This document shows positions 24,862-34,047 of a stretch of 43,855 nucleotides of DNA, piece after piece (position 1 is the first letter of the stretch; each line of letters starts with the position of its first letter). Location of the stretch: assembly GCA_900766555.1 (NCBI GenBank), contig CAAFVR010000027.1, positions 1 through 43,855 on the forward strand. Reading direction: 5' to 3'. The notes beneath the pieces are model-generated. The model was given only the letters and a program-made list of their open reading frames with translations. It did not search any database and was not told where the DNA came from. The DNA is from Helicobacteraceae bacterium (GTDB lineage Bacteria > Campylobacterota > Campylobacteria > Campylobacterales > Helicobacteraceae). A program made the position numbers and the translations under genes.

Positions 24862-24899
24862 ATTGATTTTTGCTTATATTACTGATATTGAGGTGAGTC

Positions 24900-26933
24900 A
24901 TGCCGGGTAAAATTAACTCTCTTGGTATCGGATCTGGCGTTTTAAATAACGAAGTTATCGATAAATTGCGCGCTGCAGATGAAAGCGCATTGGTCGCTCC
25001 AATTGATAGGAAGCTGAAATTAAATATCGATAAACAAAAAGAGCTAGCCGAGCTAAATGCTAAGGTTTCAGAGTTCAAAACGCCAACGTCTGGACTAGCA
25101 GATTATGCAACATATATTGCTAGAAAAGCCACCGCATCAAGTGACGCAATAAGCGCGAATGTGCGCCCAGGTGTGCCGCTGCAAGACATTAAGATAGATG
25201 TAAAAAGCCTAGCTAGCAATGATATAAACGAAGTTGGCAAGAAATTTAGCAGTAGAGATGATATTTTTTCAAATGAAGATGTATCACTAAATCTTTTTTC
25301 AAATGGCAAGCATTATTTGGTTGAAGTAAAAGCTGGCATGAGTTTAGCGGATGTAGCGCAAGCGATAACGGATAAAAGCGAGGGAAATATCATTGGCATA
25401 GCCATGAAAGTTGGCGGTGAGTTGCCATATCAATTGGTTATAAATTCCAAAGAAACGGGAGAAAATAGCCGAATCTACTTCGGATCTACGCTTGCCACAA
25501 GGCAGGTCAAAACGCTAGGAAATGGCCTAAATCCGGGCGATTTGGATGTGATATTAAAAGATAAATATTTCGCTGACAAAGTGCTAAATATCACAATCTC
25601 ACCAGAAGAAGCCAAAAAAAAGAGCAAGACAGAAGTGCTCTATGATGCGATAAAAAAGGCCATGGGCGAGGATGAAGATTTAAAAGAGCTAGTTGATTCA
25701 AATATTTTGAGCATCGGGCTATCCAAAGATCACAGCTCGATAATATTAAATGACAGGCGCGGCTATGCCATCGAATTTAGTGGATCTAGGCTAAATGAAT
25801 TGGGGATTGAGCACACAGCCTCAAAATTAGATGAACTTTTGACAACAGGAATTATCCCCGAGGGCGCACAACGCGGAAAATTCACTATCGGCAGCATCCC
25901 ATTTGATCTAGAAGACATAACTCAAGATGGAAATTCAAGCGAAGATAATGCCAAAGCGCTTGCTGCCGCGATTGAAAATATAGCCGGCATCCACGCTAGA
26001 GCAGATAGAAATGCCAAAATCCACATTGAGTCAGAAATTGGAGAGTTAAATGTTTCATCGCAAACTCCAGGCGGAGAGGAATTTATCAAAAAAATTGGGC
26101 TAAAAGATAAGCTCTTTAAAAATTATCTAGCGCTCCAAAATGACACATTTAATTTCAGAAAATTATCTTTGGCATCAGATTCAAAAATAGTGATAAATGG
26201 CAAGGAAATTTCGCGCGATACAAATAAAATAAATGACCTTGTAAATGGTGTTGATATCACGCTAAATGAGACTACAAAAGAGGGCGAGCCGGTCATTTTG
26301 CGCATCACCCAAGATAAAGAAGCGATAACATCAAAGTTAGAAGAATTTGTGAAATCCTACAATGATTTGCGTCAAAAATTAGATGAACAAACGCGATATG
26401 ACGCAGATTCAAAAATAGCAGGCATTTTTAATGGTGAATCTGATGTGCGATCCATCAGGCCAAGTATAAATTCGCTAATAACTCAAAGTATTTATACAAA
26501 AGATAATGAGGCAAAAAGTCTTGTGGATTATGGTCTTTCATTGAATGATAAATCCGTCATGGTCTTTGATATGCAAAAAATTAATCAAGAATTTGACAAA
26601 AATCCAGAGAAAGTAACAGAAATTTTCTACGGTTATGACAAAAAGTTGCAGGGGCGAGATATCCACACAGATGGCGCTTTTGTAAAGCTAGATAATTATA
26701 TAAAAAGCTTGAGTGATGAAAAAACTGGCCGACTTGGCGTTTTTGACTCTGCGCTTAGTCGCGAGGCAAAGACGCTAGATCGAGACAAAAAAAGCGCAAA
26801 TGAACGCTTGGATTCGCGATATAACTTATTAGCTCAGCGTTTTGGTGCATATGATGAACAAATCGCAAAGGCGAATAACTCTTTTAATGCGGTGCAAATG
26901 ATGATAGATCAAAGCGTGGCCAAAAAGAAATAG
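24900..26933 (+). CDS. fliD: flagellar filament cap protein FliD
   Basis: Filament-capping protein (HAP2) that guides flagellin folding at the growing tip; exported by the flagellar type III system. 677 residues, the normal size here. The N-terminal coiled-coil region (MPGKINSLGIGSGVLNNEVIDKLRAADE...) and the C-terminal region (YNDLRQKLDEQTRYD, NSLITQSIY, LGVFDSALSREAKTLDRD...RFGAYDEQIAKANNSFNAVQMMIDQ) are conserved FliD features, with variable outer domains between. ATG 24900 follows GAGGTG at a good distance. A TGATAT at 24884-24889 could be part of a sigma-28-type promoter. Confidence 0.94.
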   Translation: MPGKINSLGIGSGVLNNEVIDKLRAADESALVAPIDRKLKLNIDKQKELAELNAKVSEFKTPTSGLADYATYIARKATASSDAISANVRPGVPLQDIKIDVKSLASNDINEVGKKFSSRDDIFSNEDVSLNLFSNGKHYLVEVKAGMSLADVAQAITDKSEGNIIGIAMKVGGELPYQLVINSKETGENSRIYFGSTLATRQVKTLGNGLNPGDLDVILKDKYFADKVLNITISPEEAKKKSKTEVLYDAIKKAMGEDEDLKELVDSNILSIGLSKDHSSIILNDRRGYAIEFSGSRLNELGIEHTASKLDELLTTGIIPEGAQRGKFTIGSIPFDLEDITQDGNSSEDNAKALAAAIENIAGIHARADRNAKIHIESEIGELNVSSQTPGGEEFIKKIGLKDKLFKNYLALQNDTFNFRKLSLASDSKIVINGKEISRDTNKINDLVNGVDITLNETTKEGEPVILRITQDKEAITSKLEEFVKSYNDLRQKLDEQTRYDADSKIAGIFNGESDVRSIRPSINSLITQSIYTKDNEAKSLVDYGLSLNDKSVMVFDMQKINQEFDKNPEKVTEIFYGYDKKLQGRDIHTDGAFVKLDNYIKSLSDEKTGRLGVFDSALSREAKTLDRDKKSANERLDSRYNLLAQRFGAYDEQIAKANNSFNAVQMMIDQSVAKKK

Positions 26934-26948
26934 ATTTAAAGGATAAAC

Positions 26949-27341
26949 ATGAACCCATATCAAAGCGTAGCTAATAATTACAGTCAAAATGTAGCCAGAA
27001 TCGAATCTAGCGAGCGCGCAATAGCGCTGTTATATGAGGGTTCGTTGCGTTTTTTAGGCGAGTTAGATCGCGCGATATTAAAAATTAAAAGTGGCGATAC
27101 CGCCCAAATTGAAGTGAAAACTAAGCTTATAAATCGCTTGAGTGAGATTTTTACAGAGCTATTAAATATGTTAGATTATGACAATGGCAAAGAAGCAGCG
27201 CATTATCTAAGCGGGCTTTATACGCATCAATTAAAACTCTTAGCACAAATTAATCTAGATCTAGATGAAACAAAAGTGGCCATAATTGTAAAGGTTGTGC
27301 GCGGACTTTTGGAAGCTTGGAAAGATGTTCATGATCTTTAA
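26949..27341 (+). CDS. fliS: flagellin export chaperone FliS
   Basis: Cytoplasmic chaperone that keeps flagellin unfolded before export. 130 residues, all-helical, with the family pattern: NPYQSVANNYSQNVARIESSERAIALLYEGSLRFLGELDRAI at the start and LLNMLDYDNGKEAAHYLSGLYTHQLKLLAQINLDLDE in the second half. It sits directly after fliD with AAAGGA before ATG, and overlaps the next small gene by one base (TAATG). Confidence 0.93.
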   Translation: MNPYQSVANNYSQNVARIESSERAIALLYEGSLRFLGELDRAILKIKSGDTAQIEVKTKLINRLSEIFTELLNMLDYDNGKEAAHYLSGLYTHQLKLLAQINLDLDETKVAIIVKVVRGLLEAWKDVHDL

Positions 27342-27601
27342 TGCCTTTGAATAATGCATTTTTACAATGGAGCGATGAGCTAAAAGTGGCATTACTAAGG
27401 CGCGATGTAGATGGCTCTTTTGAGCTAACGCAGGAATTTTTACATAATTTTGCAGATAATTCTTTAGGATCTTTAAATATAGACGAGTTAAATATCGCAA
27501 AAGATTTGATATCTCAAGTGATAGATCTGCTAAAAGATGCTAAAAATACCACAAAAGATGAGCTTTTAAATATCAAAAATGCTAAAAAATTTATTTCTTA
27601 A
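27341..27601 (+). CDS. small helical protein after fliS, possible FliT-like chaperone
   Basis: An 86-residue protein, mostly helical by composition (LNIAKDLISQVIDLLKDAKNTTKDELLNIKNAKKF), with no signal or membrane segment. It is coupled to fliS by a 1-base overlap and occupies the place of HP0754. The fliD-fliS-fliT order of other bacteria suggests a FliT-like chaperone for FliD. I see no sequence motif that proves it. Confidence 0.65.
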   Translation: MPLNNAFLQWSDELKVALLRRDVDGSFELTQEFLHNFADNSLGSLNIDELNIAKDLISQVIDLLKDAKNTTKDELLNIKNAKKFIS

Positions 27602-27611
27602 TATTTAATGT

Positions 27612-28238
27612 TTAATGTTTGTCAAAATCGATATTTGGGAAGCGCAATTTAAAATAAATTACAAGCACCCTAAGTGTTACGCCAACAATTAGCGTAATGA
27701 TGCTAGCTATCAAAAGTGAGAGTCCAAAATGCACAAAGAGTGCATAAAATAGCGCACTAGATAAAATTGAGACGCTAACATAAATTTCTTTGTGAAAAAC
27801 AAGCGGTATTTCATTGCATAAAATATCGCGTAAAATCCCGCCAAAAACCCCCGTTATAACGCCGCTTACGATGCCTAAAATTAGCCCCATCTTCAGATCT
27901 AGCACGGCTACGATAGTGCCAGTGATTGAAAAAACCACAAGCCCAATCGCATCTAAAATCAAAAATGTTTTTTCAAGCTTTGCCATCATTTTTGGTATCG
28001 TGATTGCAAGCAGCGCAAAAGCGCACAAGATTATTATGTATTCTGGATGCTTGATCCAAAGTAGTGGATGATGATTAAATAATACATCGCGAATTGAGCC
28101 GCCGCCAATTGCGGTTATCACGCCGATAAAAATTACGCCGATGAAGTCCATTTTACGCTTACCAGCTAGCAAGCCCCCACTCATAGCCTCAGCGATAATT
28201 CCAACTAAAAGCAGCGTTTCTAAAAACACACTTTGCAT
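27612..28238 (-). CDS. UPF0126/TRIC-type membrane protein (YicG-like)
   Basis: A 208-residue inner-membrane protein with six to seven hydrophobic segments in two repeated halves. Each half has the family's glycine-arginine-aspartate signature: GGGSIRDVLF (about 47) and GGILRDILCNEIPLVF (about 134). Bacterial UPF0126 proteins belong to the TRIC cation-channel family; physiological roles are poorly known, with glycine uptake suggested for some. I chose ATG 28238; a TTG one codon earlier is also in frame. It is alone on the minus strand between the flagellar cluster and gltX. Confidence 0.85.
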   Translation of the reverse strand: MQSVFLETLLLVGIIAEAMSGGLLAGKRKMDFIGVIFIGVITAIGGGSIRDVLFNHHPLLWIKHPEYIIILCAFALLAITIPKMMAKLEKTFLILDAIGLVVFSITGTIVAVLDLKMGLILGIVSGVITGVFGGILRDILCNEIPLVFHKEIYVSVSILSSALFYALFVHFGLSLLIASIITLIVGVTLRVLVIYFKLRFPNIDFDKH

Positions 28239-28294
28239 CAAATCTCATTGTTAAAAACGCTCATTTTAGTAAAATTCCGTTAAAAAGGGCATTT

Positions 28295-29680
28295 TTGAAA
28301 CAAGTTGTTACGCGATTTGCGCCCAGCCCAACTGGATTTTTGCACATTGGCGGGCTTAGAACCGCACTTTTTAACTATCTTTTTGCGCGTAAAAATCATG
28401 GCAAATTCCTACTGCGGATCGAAGATACGGATCTAGCGCGCAATTCAGATCAAGCTGCAAAAGCGATTATTCAATCTTTTGAGTGGGCGGGATTAGATTT
28501 TGATGGCGAGGTGTTTTATCAAAGCAAGCGATTTGATATTTATAAAAAATATATAACAAAGCTCTTAGATGAAGATAAAGCATATTTTTGCTACATGACA
28601 AAAGAGGAATTAGACGCTCTAAGAACGCAGCAAATTGAGGCTAAACAAACGCCAAGATATGATGGCAGATATCGCGATTTTAAGGGCACTCCGCCGCCTG
28701 GGATTTCACCAGTTGTGCGCATCAAAGCGCCAAAAAGTGGTCAAATACAATTCAAAGATGGCATAAAAGGAGATATGAATTTTGAAGCATGCGATGTTGA
28801 TGATTTTATAATTGCTAGATCCGATGGTAGCCCCACATATAATTTCACAGTGGCAATTGATGATGCATTAATGGGCATAACGCATGTATTGCGAGGCGAT
28901 GATCATTTGAGCAATACGCCAAAGCAAATTGTGATTTATAACGCGCTTGATTTTGAAGTGCCCGCCTTTTATCACATCCCAATGATTTTGGGAGAAGATG
29001 GCGCAAAGCTTAGTAAACGTCATGGCGCATTGGGCGTTATGGAATATCAAAAAATGGGCTTTTTAAAAGAGGCTCTTTTAAATTTCCTAGTGCGTTTGGG
29101 CTGGAGTTATGGCGATAAAGAGTTATTTAGTATGAGCGAAATGCTAGAGTTTTTTAATCCAAGCGAGATAAATTCAAGCGCTAGTAGATTTAATAAAGAT
29201 AAATTACTTTGGATTAATGAAAGCTATTTAAAAGAGATTAAAACACTAGATTTTGAGGCCCTTTTAGGCGAATTTTTAAATGATAAAAATATGCTAAAAA
29301 AATTATCTTTTGAGCAAAAAGAGCTTTTATTTGACAGTATAAAACAGCGCGCCAAAACGCTAAAAGATGCCGCAGAATTAGTAGAAAATACGCTGATTTT
29401 GCCGCTTAATTATGATTCCAAAATGTATACAAAATTAGATGCTAATAAAAAGCAGATATTAGAGAAATTTAAGTTAAAAGATTTTGCAGATTTAGCGGAT
29501 CTAAAGGCTCAGATAAATGATTTTGTAGTTCAAAATGAGCTTAAAAATAGCGATCTTATGCCATTTTTGCGCCTTGCTCTAAGTGGCAAAAGTGGCGGCA
29601 TTGGCGTAGCTGAGCATATTTTTATAATCGGGCTTGCTGAGGCAAATGCGCGCATAAAAAGGCTATTAACACAGCATTAA
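28295..29680 (+). CDS. gltX: glutamyl-tRNA synthetase
   Basis: Class I synthetase charging tRNA-Glu, probably also tRNA-Gln for later amidation. FAPSPTGFLHIGGLRTALFNYLFAR carries the HIGH motif, and LSKRHG the KMSKS-type motif. RIEDTDLARN, YDGRYRD and GDDHLSNTPKQI are also diagnostic. 461 residues, standard. It starts with TTG 28295. Helicobacter and Campylobacter usually have a second copy, GltX2, specific for tRNA-Gln; which of the two this is cannot be proved here, though it resembles GltX1. Confidence 0.94.
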   Translation: MKQVVTRFAPSPTGFLHIGGLRTALFNYLFARKNHGKFLLRIEDTDLARNSDQAAKAIIQSFEWAGLDFDGEVFYQSKRFDIYKKYITKLLDEDKAYFCYMTKEELDALRTQQIEAKQTPRYDGRYRDFKGTPPPGISPVVRIKAPKSGQIQFKDGIKGDMNFEACDVDDFIIARSDGSPTYNFTVAIDDALMGITHVLRGDDHLSNTPKQIVIYNALDFEVPAFYHIPMILGEDGAKLSKRHGALGVMEYQKMGFLKEALLNFLVRLGWSYGDKELFSMSEMLEFFNPSEINSSASRFNKDKLLWINESYLKEIKTLDFEALLGEFLNDKNMLKKLSFEQKELLFDSIKQRAKTLKDAAELVENTLILPLNYDSKMYTKLDANKKQILEKFKLKDFADLADLKAQINDFVVQNELKNSDLMPFLRLALSGKSGGIGVAEHIFIIGLAEANARIKRLLTQH

Positions 29681-29691
29681 GTATCGGCTTT

Positions 29692-29697
29692 TATAAT
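29692..29697 (+). promoter_or_regulatory. -10 box upstream of the yceI-family gene
   Basis: TATAAT lies 25 bp before the ATG at 29723, in the short gap after gltX; AAGGAAG serves as ribosome binding site. Confidence 0.55.
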
Positions 29698-29722
29698 CCT
29701 TTTTTTAATTTTAAGGAAGTAA

Positions 29723-30271
29723 ATGAAGAAGGTTTTTTTAGGTATTTTGAGTGTATTTTTTGGCCTAGGGCTTAGCTTTGCAAAAAGTTATAGCATCGAT
29801 TATACGCACACAGCTAGTGATTTTGAAGTTAAGCATTTCACAATTACAAAAGTGCGCGGCACATTTGACAAAATCGAGGCAAAAGTGGATGCAGAAAATG
29901 ATGGCACAATCAATTCGATTGAGGGCATAATAAATTCTGACACCCTAGATACTCGCAACGCAGATAGAGATAAGCATATGAAAAGCGAGGATTTCCTATC
30001 TACTAAAAATTACAAAACAATAACATTCAAATCCACCAAAATAACTGATGATAAAGTTTATGGGATTTTGACAATCAAGGGCATTTCAAAGCAAATTGAG
30101 CTAGATTTAACAAAGGATAAAATAGCTCATCCGCGCACCGGCAGAGCAGTTTATGCGCTAGAACTAAATGGTAAGATTAATCGCTTGGATTTCAATGTTG
30201 GTAAAAGCATCTCAAATGCCGTAATTTCCAATGAAGTAAAGCTACATATAATAATTGAGGCCTATGAATAA
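29723..30271 (+). CDS. YceI-family periplasmic lipid-binding protein
   Basis: A 182-residue secreted protein with a clear signal peptide (KKVFLGILSVFFGLGLSFA) followed by the YceI lipocalin-like fold: YSIDYTHTASDFEVKHFTITKVRGTFDKIE, TLDTRNADRDKHMKSEDFLSTKNYKTITFKST, and LTIKGISKQIELDL. YceI proteins bind polyisoprenoid lipids in the periplasm; the H. pylori homologue HP1286 has been structurally studied. The next gene begins at the base after the stop. Confidence 0.9.
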   Translation: MKKVFLGILSVFFGLGLSFAKSYSIDYTHTASDFEVKHFTITKVRGTFDKIEAKVDAENDGTINSIEGIINSDTLDTRNADRDKHMKSEDFLSTKNYKTITFKSTKITDDKVYGILTIKGISKQIELDLTKDKIAHPRTGRAVYALELNGKINRLDFNVGKSISNAVISNEVKLHIIIEAYE

Positions 30272-31384
30272 TTGCGTTTTTTAACCCTATTAATCTTATG
30301 TTTTGTGCATTTTGCACAGAGCAGCTTTAAATCCACATTTTTACTAGACTACAATTTCTATCTTGATAACACCGAAAATACATTCCCCTACGAAGAGACG
30401 CGCACGCTATTTAGCCATAGCCTAGATCCGATCTTTCGCTTAAGCTTTGAAGATGGCGCGCTAGACATCGGATCTAGCCTAATTTTAACGATGGGTGAGG
30501 GTTTTAAAGCGCCAAAAGTCTTGCCAATATTGGCTTTAAAAATGCAGCATGAGCTAGATTATGCGACCTTTTATGCCAATTTTGGCAGCTTTAAAAAGCC
30601 CTATGAAATTTCTGAAATTTCGCCGCAAATATCCAAAATATCCATAAATGATGCAAAAATACATCTCTCGCCGCTATTTTTTAACGAAGAAAATATATTT
30701 TATAAGCCGCTCATAAATGGTGCGAGTCTCGGATTTTTGAGCGATGATGCGCATGTTGGGCTAGTTTTTGACTGGTATGGCGGGAATTTACAAAAACGCT
30801 TTGATGAATTTTATGTACTTTTGCATGGCTTATATCATTTCGGATCTGTGGCCTTTGGCGCGCATGCAAAGCTAGATCATTTTAAAAATGACTTTGTGTT
30901 AAAGCGCGCTAAAAGCGATGCTTATTTGCTAGATCGGCTTTTTTATAGCGCCTTTGTGTATGTAGATTTATTGCCTTTTATAAATGCTCCAATTAGCATT
31001 AAAAGCGCATTTTTAAGATTATCTAGCCTAAATTTAAATGAGCGCTTACGCACGCTTGGCGGATTTAATTTTGGCAAAGATGGTTCATTTTATGGATTTG
31101 GTGCTGAGGCTAGGAGCGGCATTTCTTTTGAACTCAGCCAAAATCAAAGCATCGGATTTGAGGCCAAAATCTATACCGGATCTAGCCTTTTGCAATATTT
31201 TAAAATTTTTGGACGAGAGCTATATGCTGGCGATAGCTTGTATCAAAGCCCATTTTATGGCGGATTTTCGGCATTTTATGAATTCAAAGGCAGATCTTTT
31301 GATGCGCATTTTGAGCTAGATTTTTATAAAACAAAAGAGGCCTTTTCAAATGCGCAATTGCTAAAAATCAGATTATCTTTATAG
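30272..31384 (+). CDS. predicted outer-membrane beta-barrel protein
   Basis: I do not recognise a named family. From TTG 30272, directly after the yceI-family stop, it encodes 370 residues with a signal peptide (RFLTLLILCFVHFAQSS) and many alternating hydrophobic-aromatic stretches typical of beta strands (ATFYANFGSF, GASLGFLSDDAHVGLVFDWYGG, FYGFGAEARSGISFEL, SIGFEAKIYTGSSLL, YGGFSAFYEF). The C-terminus is LLKIRLSL, ending in Leu rather than the more usual Phe. It may be a porin-like or transport barrel. Its tight linkage to the lipid-binding gene may mean a shared envelope function. Confidence 0.65.
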   Translation: MRFLTLLILCFVHFAQSSFKSTFLLDYNFYLDNTENTFPYEETRTLFSHSLDPIFRLSFEDGALDIGSSLILTMGEGFKAPKVLPILALKMQHELDYATFYANFGSFKKPYEISEISPQISKISINDAKIHLSPLFFNEENIFYKPLINGASLGFLSDDAHVGLVFDWYGGNLQKRFDEFYVLLHGLYHFGSVAFGAHAKLDHFKNDFVLKRAKSDAYLLDRLFYSAFVYVDLLPFINAPISIKSAFLRLSSLNLNERLRTLGGFNFGKDGSFYGFGAEARSGISFELSQNQSIGFEAKIYTGSSLLQYFKIFGRELYAGDSLYQSPFYGGFSAFYEFKGRSFDAHFELDFYKTKEAFSNAQLLKIRLSL

Positions 31385-31405
31385 CCCAAAATATCGCGAA
31401 AAGGT

Positions 31406-31411
31406 TATAAT
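31406..31411 (+). promoter_or_regulatory. -10 box upstream of prs
   Basis: TATAAT in the 95-bp gap before prs. The leader would be about 60 nt; GAAGGA (31469-31474) is the ribosome binding site. Confidence 0.55.
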
Positions 31412-31479
31412 TTAAACATTGTTACAAATATTACATTGGCCAAAAAGAGCGCCAAAAAAGACGCAAAAGAAGGAAACAA

Positions 31480-32409
31480 ATGAAGGGCTTTAAGATTTTT
31501 AGCGGATCTGCGCATGAAGAATTCGGCGTAGAGCTAGTCCATCAGCTAGATTGCATGATGTCAAAATGCAAGGTTTCGCGCTTTAGCGATGGCGAGATAA
31601 ATGTGCAGATCTCAGAATCTGTGCGCGGCAAAGATGTGTTTATTATCCAGCCCACTTGCGCGCCGACTAATGATAATTTGATGGAACTTTTGATAATGAG
31701 CGATGCGCTAAAGCGCTCAAGTGCAAATTCAATTAATGCCGTTATACCGTATTTTGGCTATGCCAGACAGGACAGAAAGGCCGCGCCGCGCGTGCCAATC
31801 ACCGCAAAATTGGTTGCAAATTTGCTTGAGACAGCGGGCATTTCTCGCATTATAACGATGGATTTGCATGCTGGCCAAATCCAGGGTTTTTTTGATATTC
31901 CAGTTGATAATTTGTATGGATCTATCATTTTTCGCGACTACATCAGATCTAAGAATTTGCCAAATCCGATAATCGCAAGCCCCGACATTGGCGGCGTTTC
32001 ACGCGCGCGCTATTTTGCAGAACAGCTGAATTTGGATCTCATAATCGTAAATAAGCGCAGGAGCGATGCCAATAAAAGCGAGGTTATGAATATTATTGGC
32101 GATGTCTCAGGCAAAGATGTGATATTAGTAGATGATATGATTGATACAGCGGGTACGATTTGCCAAGCCGCAGATGTGATGAAAGATGCGGGTGCGACAT
32201 CTGTTATGGCGCTTGCAACGCATCCAGTTTTGAGTGGATCCGCACTAGATAAAATTGCAAAATCTTCACTTTTAGAAGTGGTAGTAAGCAACTCGATCCC
32301 ACTAAAAGGATCTAGCCCAAAAATCACAGTATTGTCTGTAGCGCCGCTATTTGCGGAGGTAATACGCAGAATTCATCAAAATCAGAGTATAAATTCACTT
32401 TTCATTTGA
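31480..32409 (+). CDS. prs: ribose-phosphate pyrophosphokinase
   Basis: Makes PRPP from ribose 5-phosphate and ATP for nucleotide, His and Trp synthesis. 309 residues. Seen: FSGSAHEEFG and SRFSDGEINVQI at the start, YFGYARQDRKAAPRVPITAKLVANLL (ATP loop), TMDLHAGQIQGFFDIPVDNL, SPDIGGVSRAR, and the PRPP loop DVILVDDMIDTAGTICQAA. All family residues seem present. It lies upstream of purA, another nucleotide gene, with a 29-bp gap. Confidence 0.96.
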   Translation: MKGFKIFSGSAHEEFGVELVHQLDCMMSKCKVSRFSDGEINVQISESVRGKDVFIIQPTCAPTNDNLMELLIMSDALKRSSANSINAVIPYFGYARQDRKAAPRVPITAKLVANLLETAGISRIITMDLHAGQIQGFFDIPVDNLYGSIIFRDYIRSKNLPNPIIASPDIGGVSRARYFAEQLNLDLIIVNKRRSDANKSEVMNIIGDVSGKDVILVDDMIDTAGTICQAADVMKDAGATSVMALATHPVLSGSALDKIAKSSLLEVVVSNSIPLKGSSPKITVLSVAPLFAEVIRRIHQNQSINSLFI

Positions 32410-32438
32410 TATGTTAAAATTTTGCTTTTAGAGGTTTT

Positions 32439-33653
32439 ATGGCGGATTTGATTTTGGGCATTCAATGGGGGGATGAGGGCAAGGGTAAAATTGTAGATTA
32501 TCTAGCTTCAAAATATGATTTTGTGGTGCGCTATGGCGGCGGGCATAACGCGGGTCACACAATCGTAACGGATAAAAAATATGCCCTGCATTTGTTGCCA
32601 AGTGGCGTATTGCATAATTGCAAAAATGTGATTGCAAATGGCGTTGTAATTTCGCTATCTGCGCTAAATCGCGAGCTGTGTGCATTTGACAAAGCGGCTG
32701 TTTTTATAAGTTCCCGAGCGCATGTAATAACGCCATATCACGAAGCTTTGGACAAAATAAATGAGGCCAAATTTGCAATTGGCACCACAAAAAAGGGCAT
32801 CGGCCCAGCCTACACGGATAAGGTGGCTAGATCCGGTATAGAAATCCAAGATTTATTTAATGAGTCAAAATTGCTTAAAAAGCTTTGCGCAAATTACGAA
32901 GCTATGGCTCTTTTGGATAAAAATTTGCCAAAGCCAGAGGTAATTTGCAAAGAGCTTTTAAATGAATTTGCAAGCATTAAACATTTGGTTTGTGACACCA
33001 CAAAATTGCTTTGGGATGCACAAGATAATGGAGAAAAAATATTGCTTGAGGGCGCACAGGGCAGCATGTTGGATATAAATCATGGCACATATCCATATGT
33101 CACAAGCTCAGATACGCTAGCTTCAGGCGCATCAAGCGGATCTGGTCTTGCGAGCTCTAGCATAAAAGATATCATCGGCGTTTTCAAGGCCTATTGCACG
33201 CGCGTTGGGAATGGTGCATTCCCAAGCGAAGAGAGCGGGCCTTTGGGTGAAAAAATTGCTGAAATTGGGCATGAATTTGGTACGACAACGGGGCGCAAAA
33301 GACGCATCGGCTGGCTAGATTTGGTAGCTTTAAAATATGCGATTAGGCTAAATGGCTGCACATCTCTTGCGATTATGAAAATGGATGTGCTAGATGGCTT
33401 TGAATCTATAAAAATATGCGTGGGCTATGAACAGAGCGGCGAAATATCAACTCATATGAGCTCAAATTTAGATGAAGTAAAGCCGATATTTAAAGAGTTA
33501 AAAGGCTGGGGCAAAACAGCGGGCTTAAAAAGCTTTGATGAATTGCCAAAAGAGGCCAAAGATTATCTCAAATATATAGAGGATTTTGTCGGAGTTAAGA
33601 TTAAAATAATCTCCACAAGTCCGCAAAGATCGGATCTAATACATCGTGACTAA
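32439..33653 (+). CDS. purA: adenylosuccinate synthetase
   Basis: GTP-dependent first step from IMP to AMP. The N-terminus ADLILGIQWGDEGKGKIVDYLA has the G-D-E-G-K-G-K loop with catalytic Asp. YGGGHNAGHTI carries the catalytic His, and GTTKKGIGPAYTDK, LLEGAQGSMLDINHGTYPYVTSS and TTGRKRRIGWLDLVALKYA are also diagnostic. 404 residues, somewhat shorter than the E. coli enzyme (432), as usual in Helicobacter. It overlaps the next gene by 8 bases. Confidence 0.96.
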   Translation: MADLILGIQWGDEGKGKIVDYLASKYDFVVRYGGGHNAGHTIVTDKKYALHLLPSGVLHNCKNVIANGVVISLSALNRELCAFDKAAVFISSRAHVITPYHEALDKINEAKFAIGTTKKGIGPAYTDKVARSGIEIQDLFNESKLLKKLCANYEAMALLDKNLPKPEVICKELLNEFASIKHLVCDTTKLLWDAQDNGEKILLEGAQGSMLDINHGTYPYVTSSDTLASGASSGSGLASSSIKDIIGVFKAYCTRVGNGAFPSEESGPLGEKIAEIGHEFGTTTGRKRRIGWLDLVALKYAIRLNGCTSLAIMKMDVLDGFESIKICVGYEQSGEISTHMSSNLDEVKPIFKELKGWGKTAGLKSFDELPKEAKDYLKYIEDFVGVKIKIISTSPQRSDLIHRD

Positions 33654-34047
33654 GATAGATAAACTATTAAAATTAAAGATGCATGACCTAAATATTGCTA
33701 AAAATAAATTAGCTCAAATTGAAGCTAGCATAAAGGGCAAAAATGAAGAAATAGATGCCCTAAAGCGCGAGTTCAAAGAGCTAAAAATACCTCCAAATGG
33801 CGCTTCAAAAGATTTTAAAATAATAGAAGATGCCAAAAAGAGCTTACTTTTTAATATCAATCAAGAAAAAAGCATCCTGCTAGATCTAAAAGAAGAAAAA
33901 GAGCATTTCCAGGCCGCCTATAAAAGCGCTTACATAGAGCTAGAAAAGGTAAAATATATGCACAAAATCGAGCTTAAAAATCGCGAAGTGATATTAAAAA
34001 AGCAAGAGCAAAAGCTAAATGATGAGCACAGATCTAAAGAAACATAA
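33646..34047 (+). CDS. FliJ-like coiled-coil protein (HP0256 type)
   Basis: A 133-residue, highly charged, all-helical protein (LLKLKMHDLNIAKNKLAQIEASIKGKNEEIDALKREF... LKNREVILKKQEQKLNDE), starting at GTG 33646. Helix-only composition, size and place after purA match H. pylori HP0256, described as a FliJ-like flagellar export chaperone. FliJ sequences are weakly conserved, so the call depends on layout. It overlaps the following MotE-like gene by 29 bases. Confidence 0.7.
   Translation: MTKIDKLLKLKMHDLNIAKNKLAQIEASIKGKNEEIDALKREFKELKIPPNGASKDFKIIEDAKKSLLFNINQEKSILLDLKEEKEHFQAAYKSAYIELEKVKYMHKIELKNREVILKKQEQKLNDEHRSKET

Noticed and set aside
31038..31319. Second open frame inside the barrel protein gene
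   Set aside because: It overlaps a gene with signal peptide and strand pattern fully and has no start context or composition of its own.
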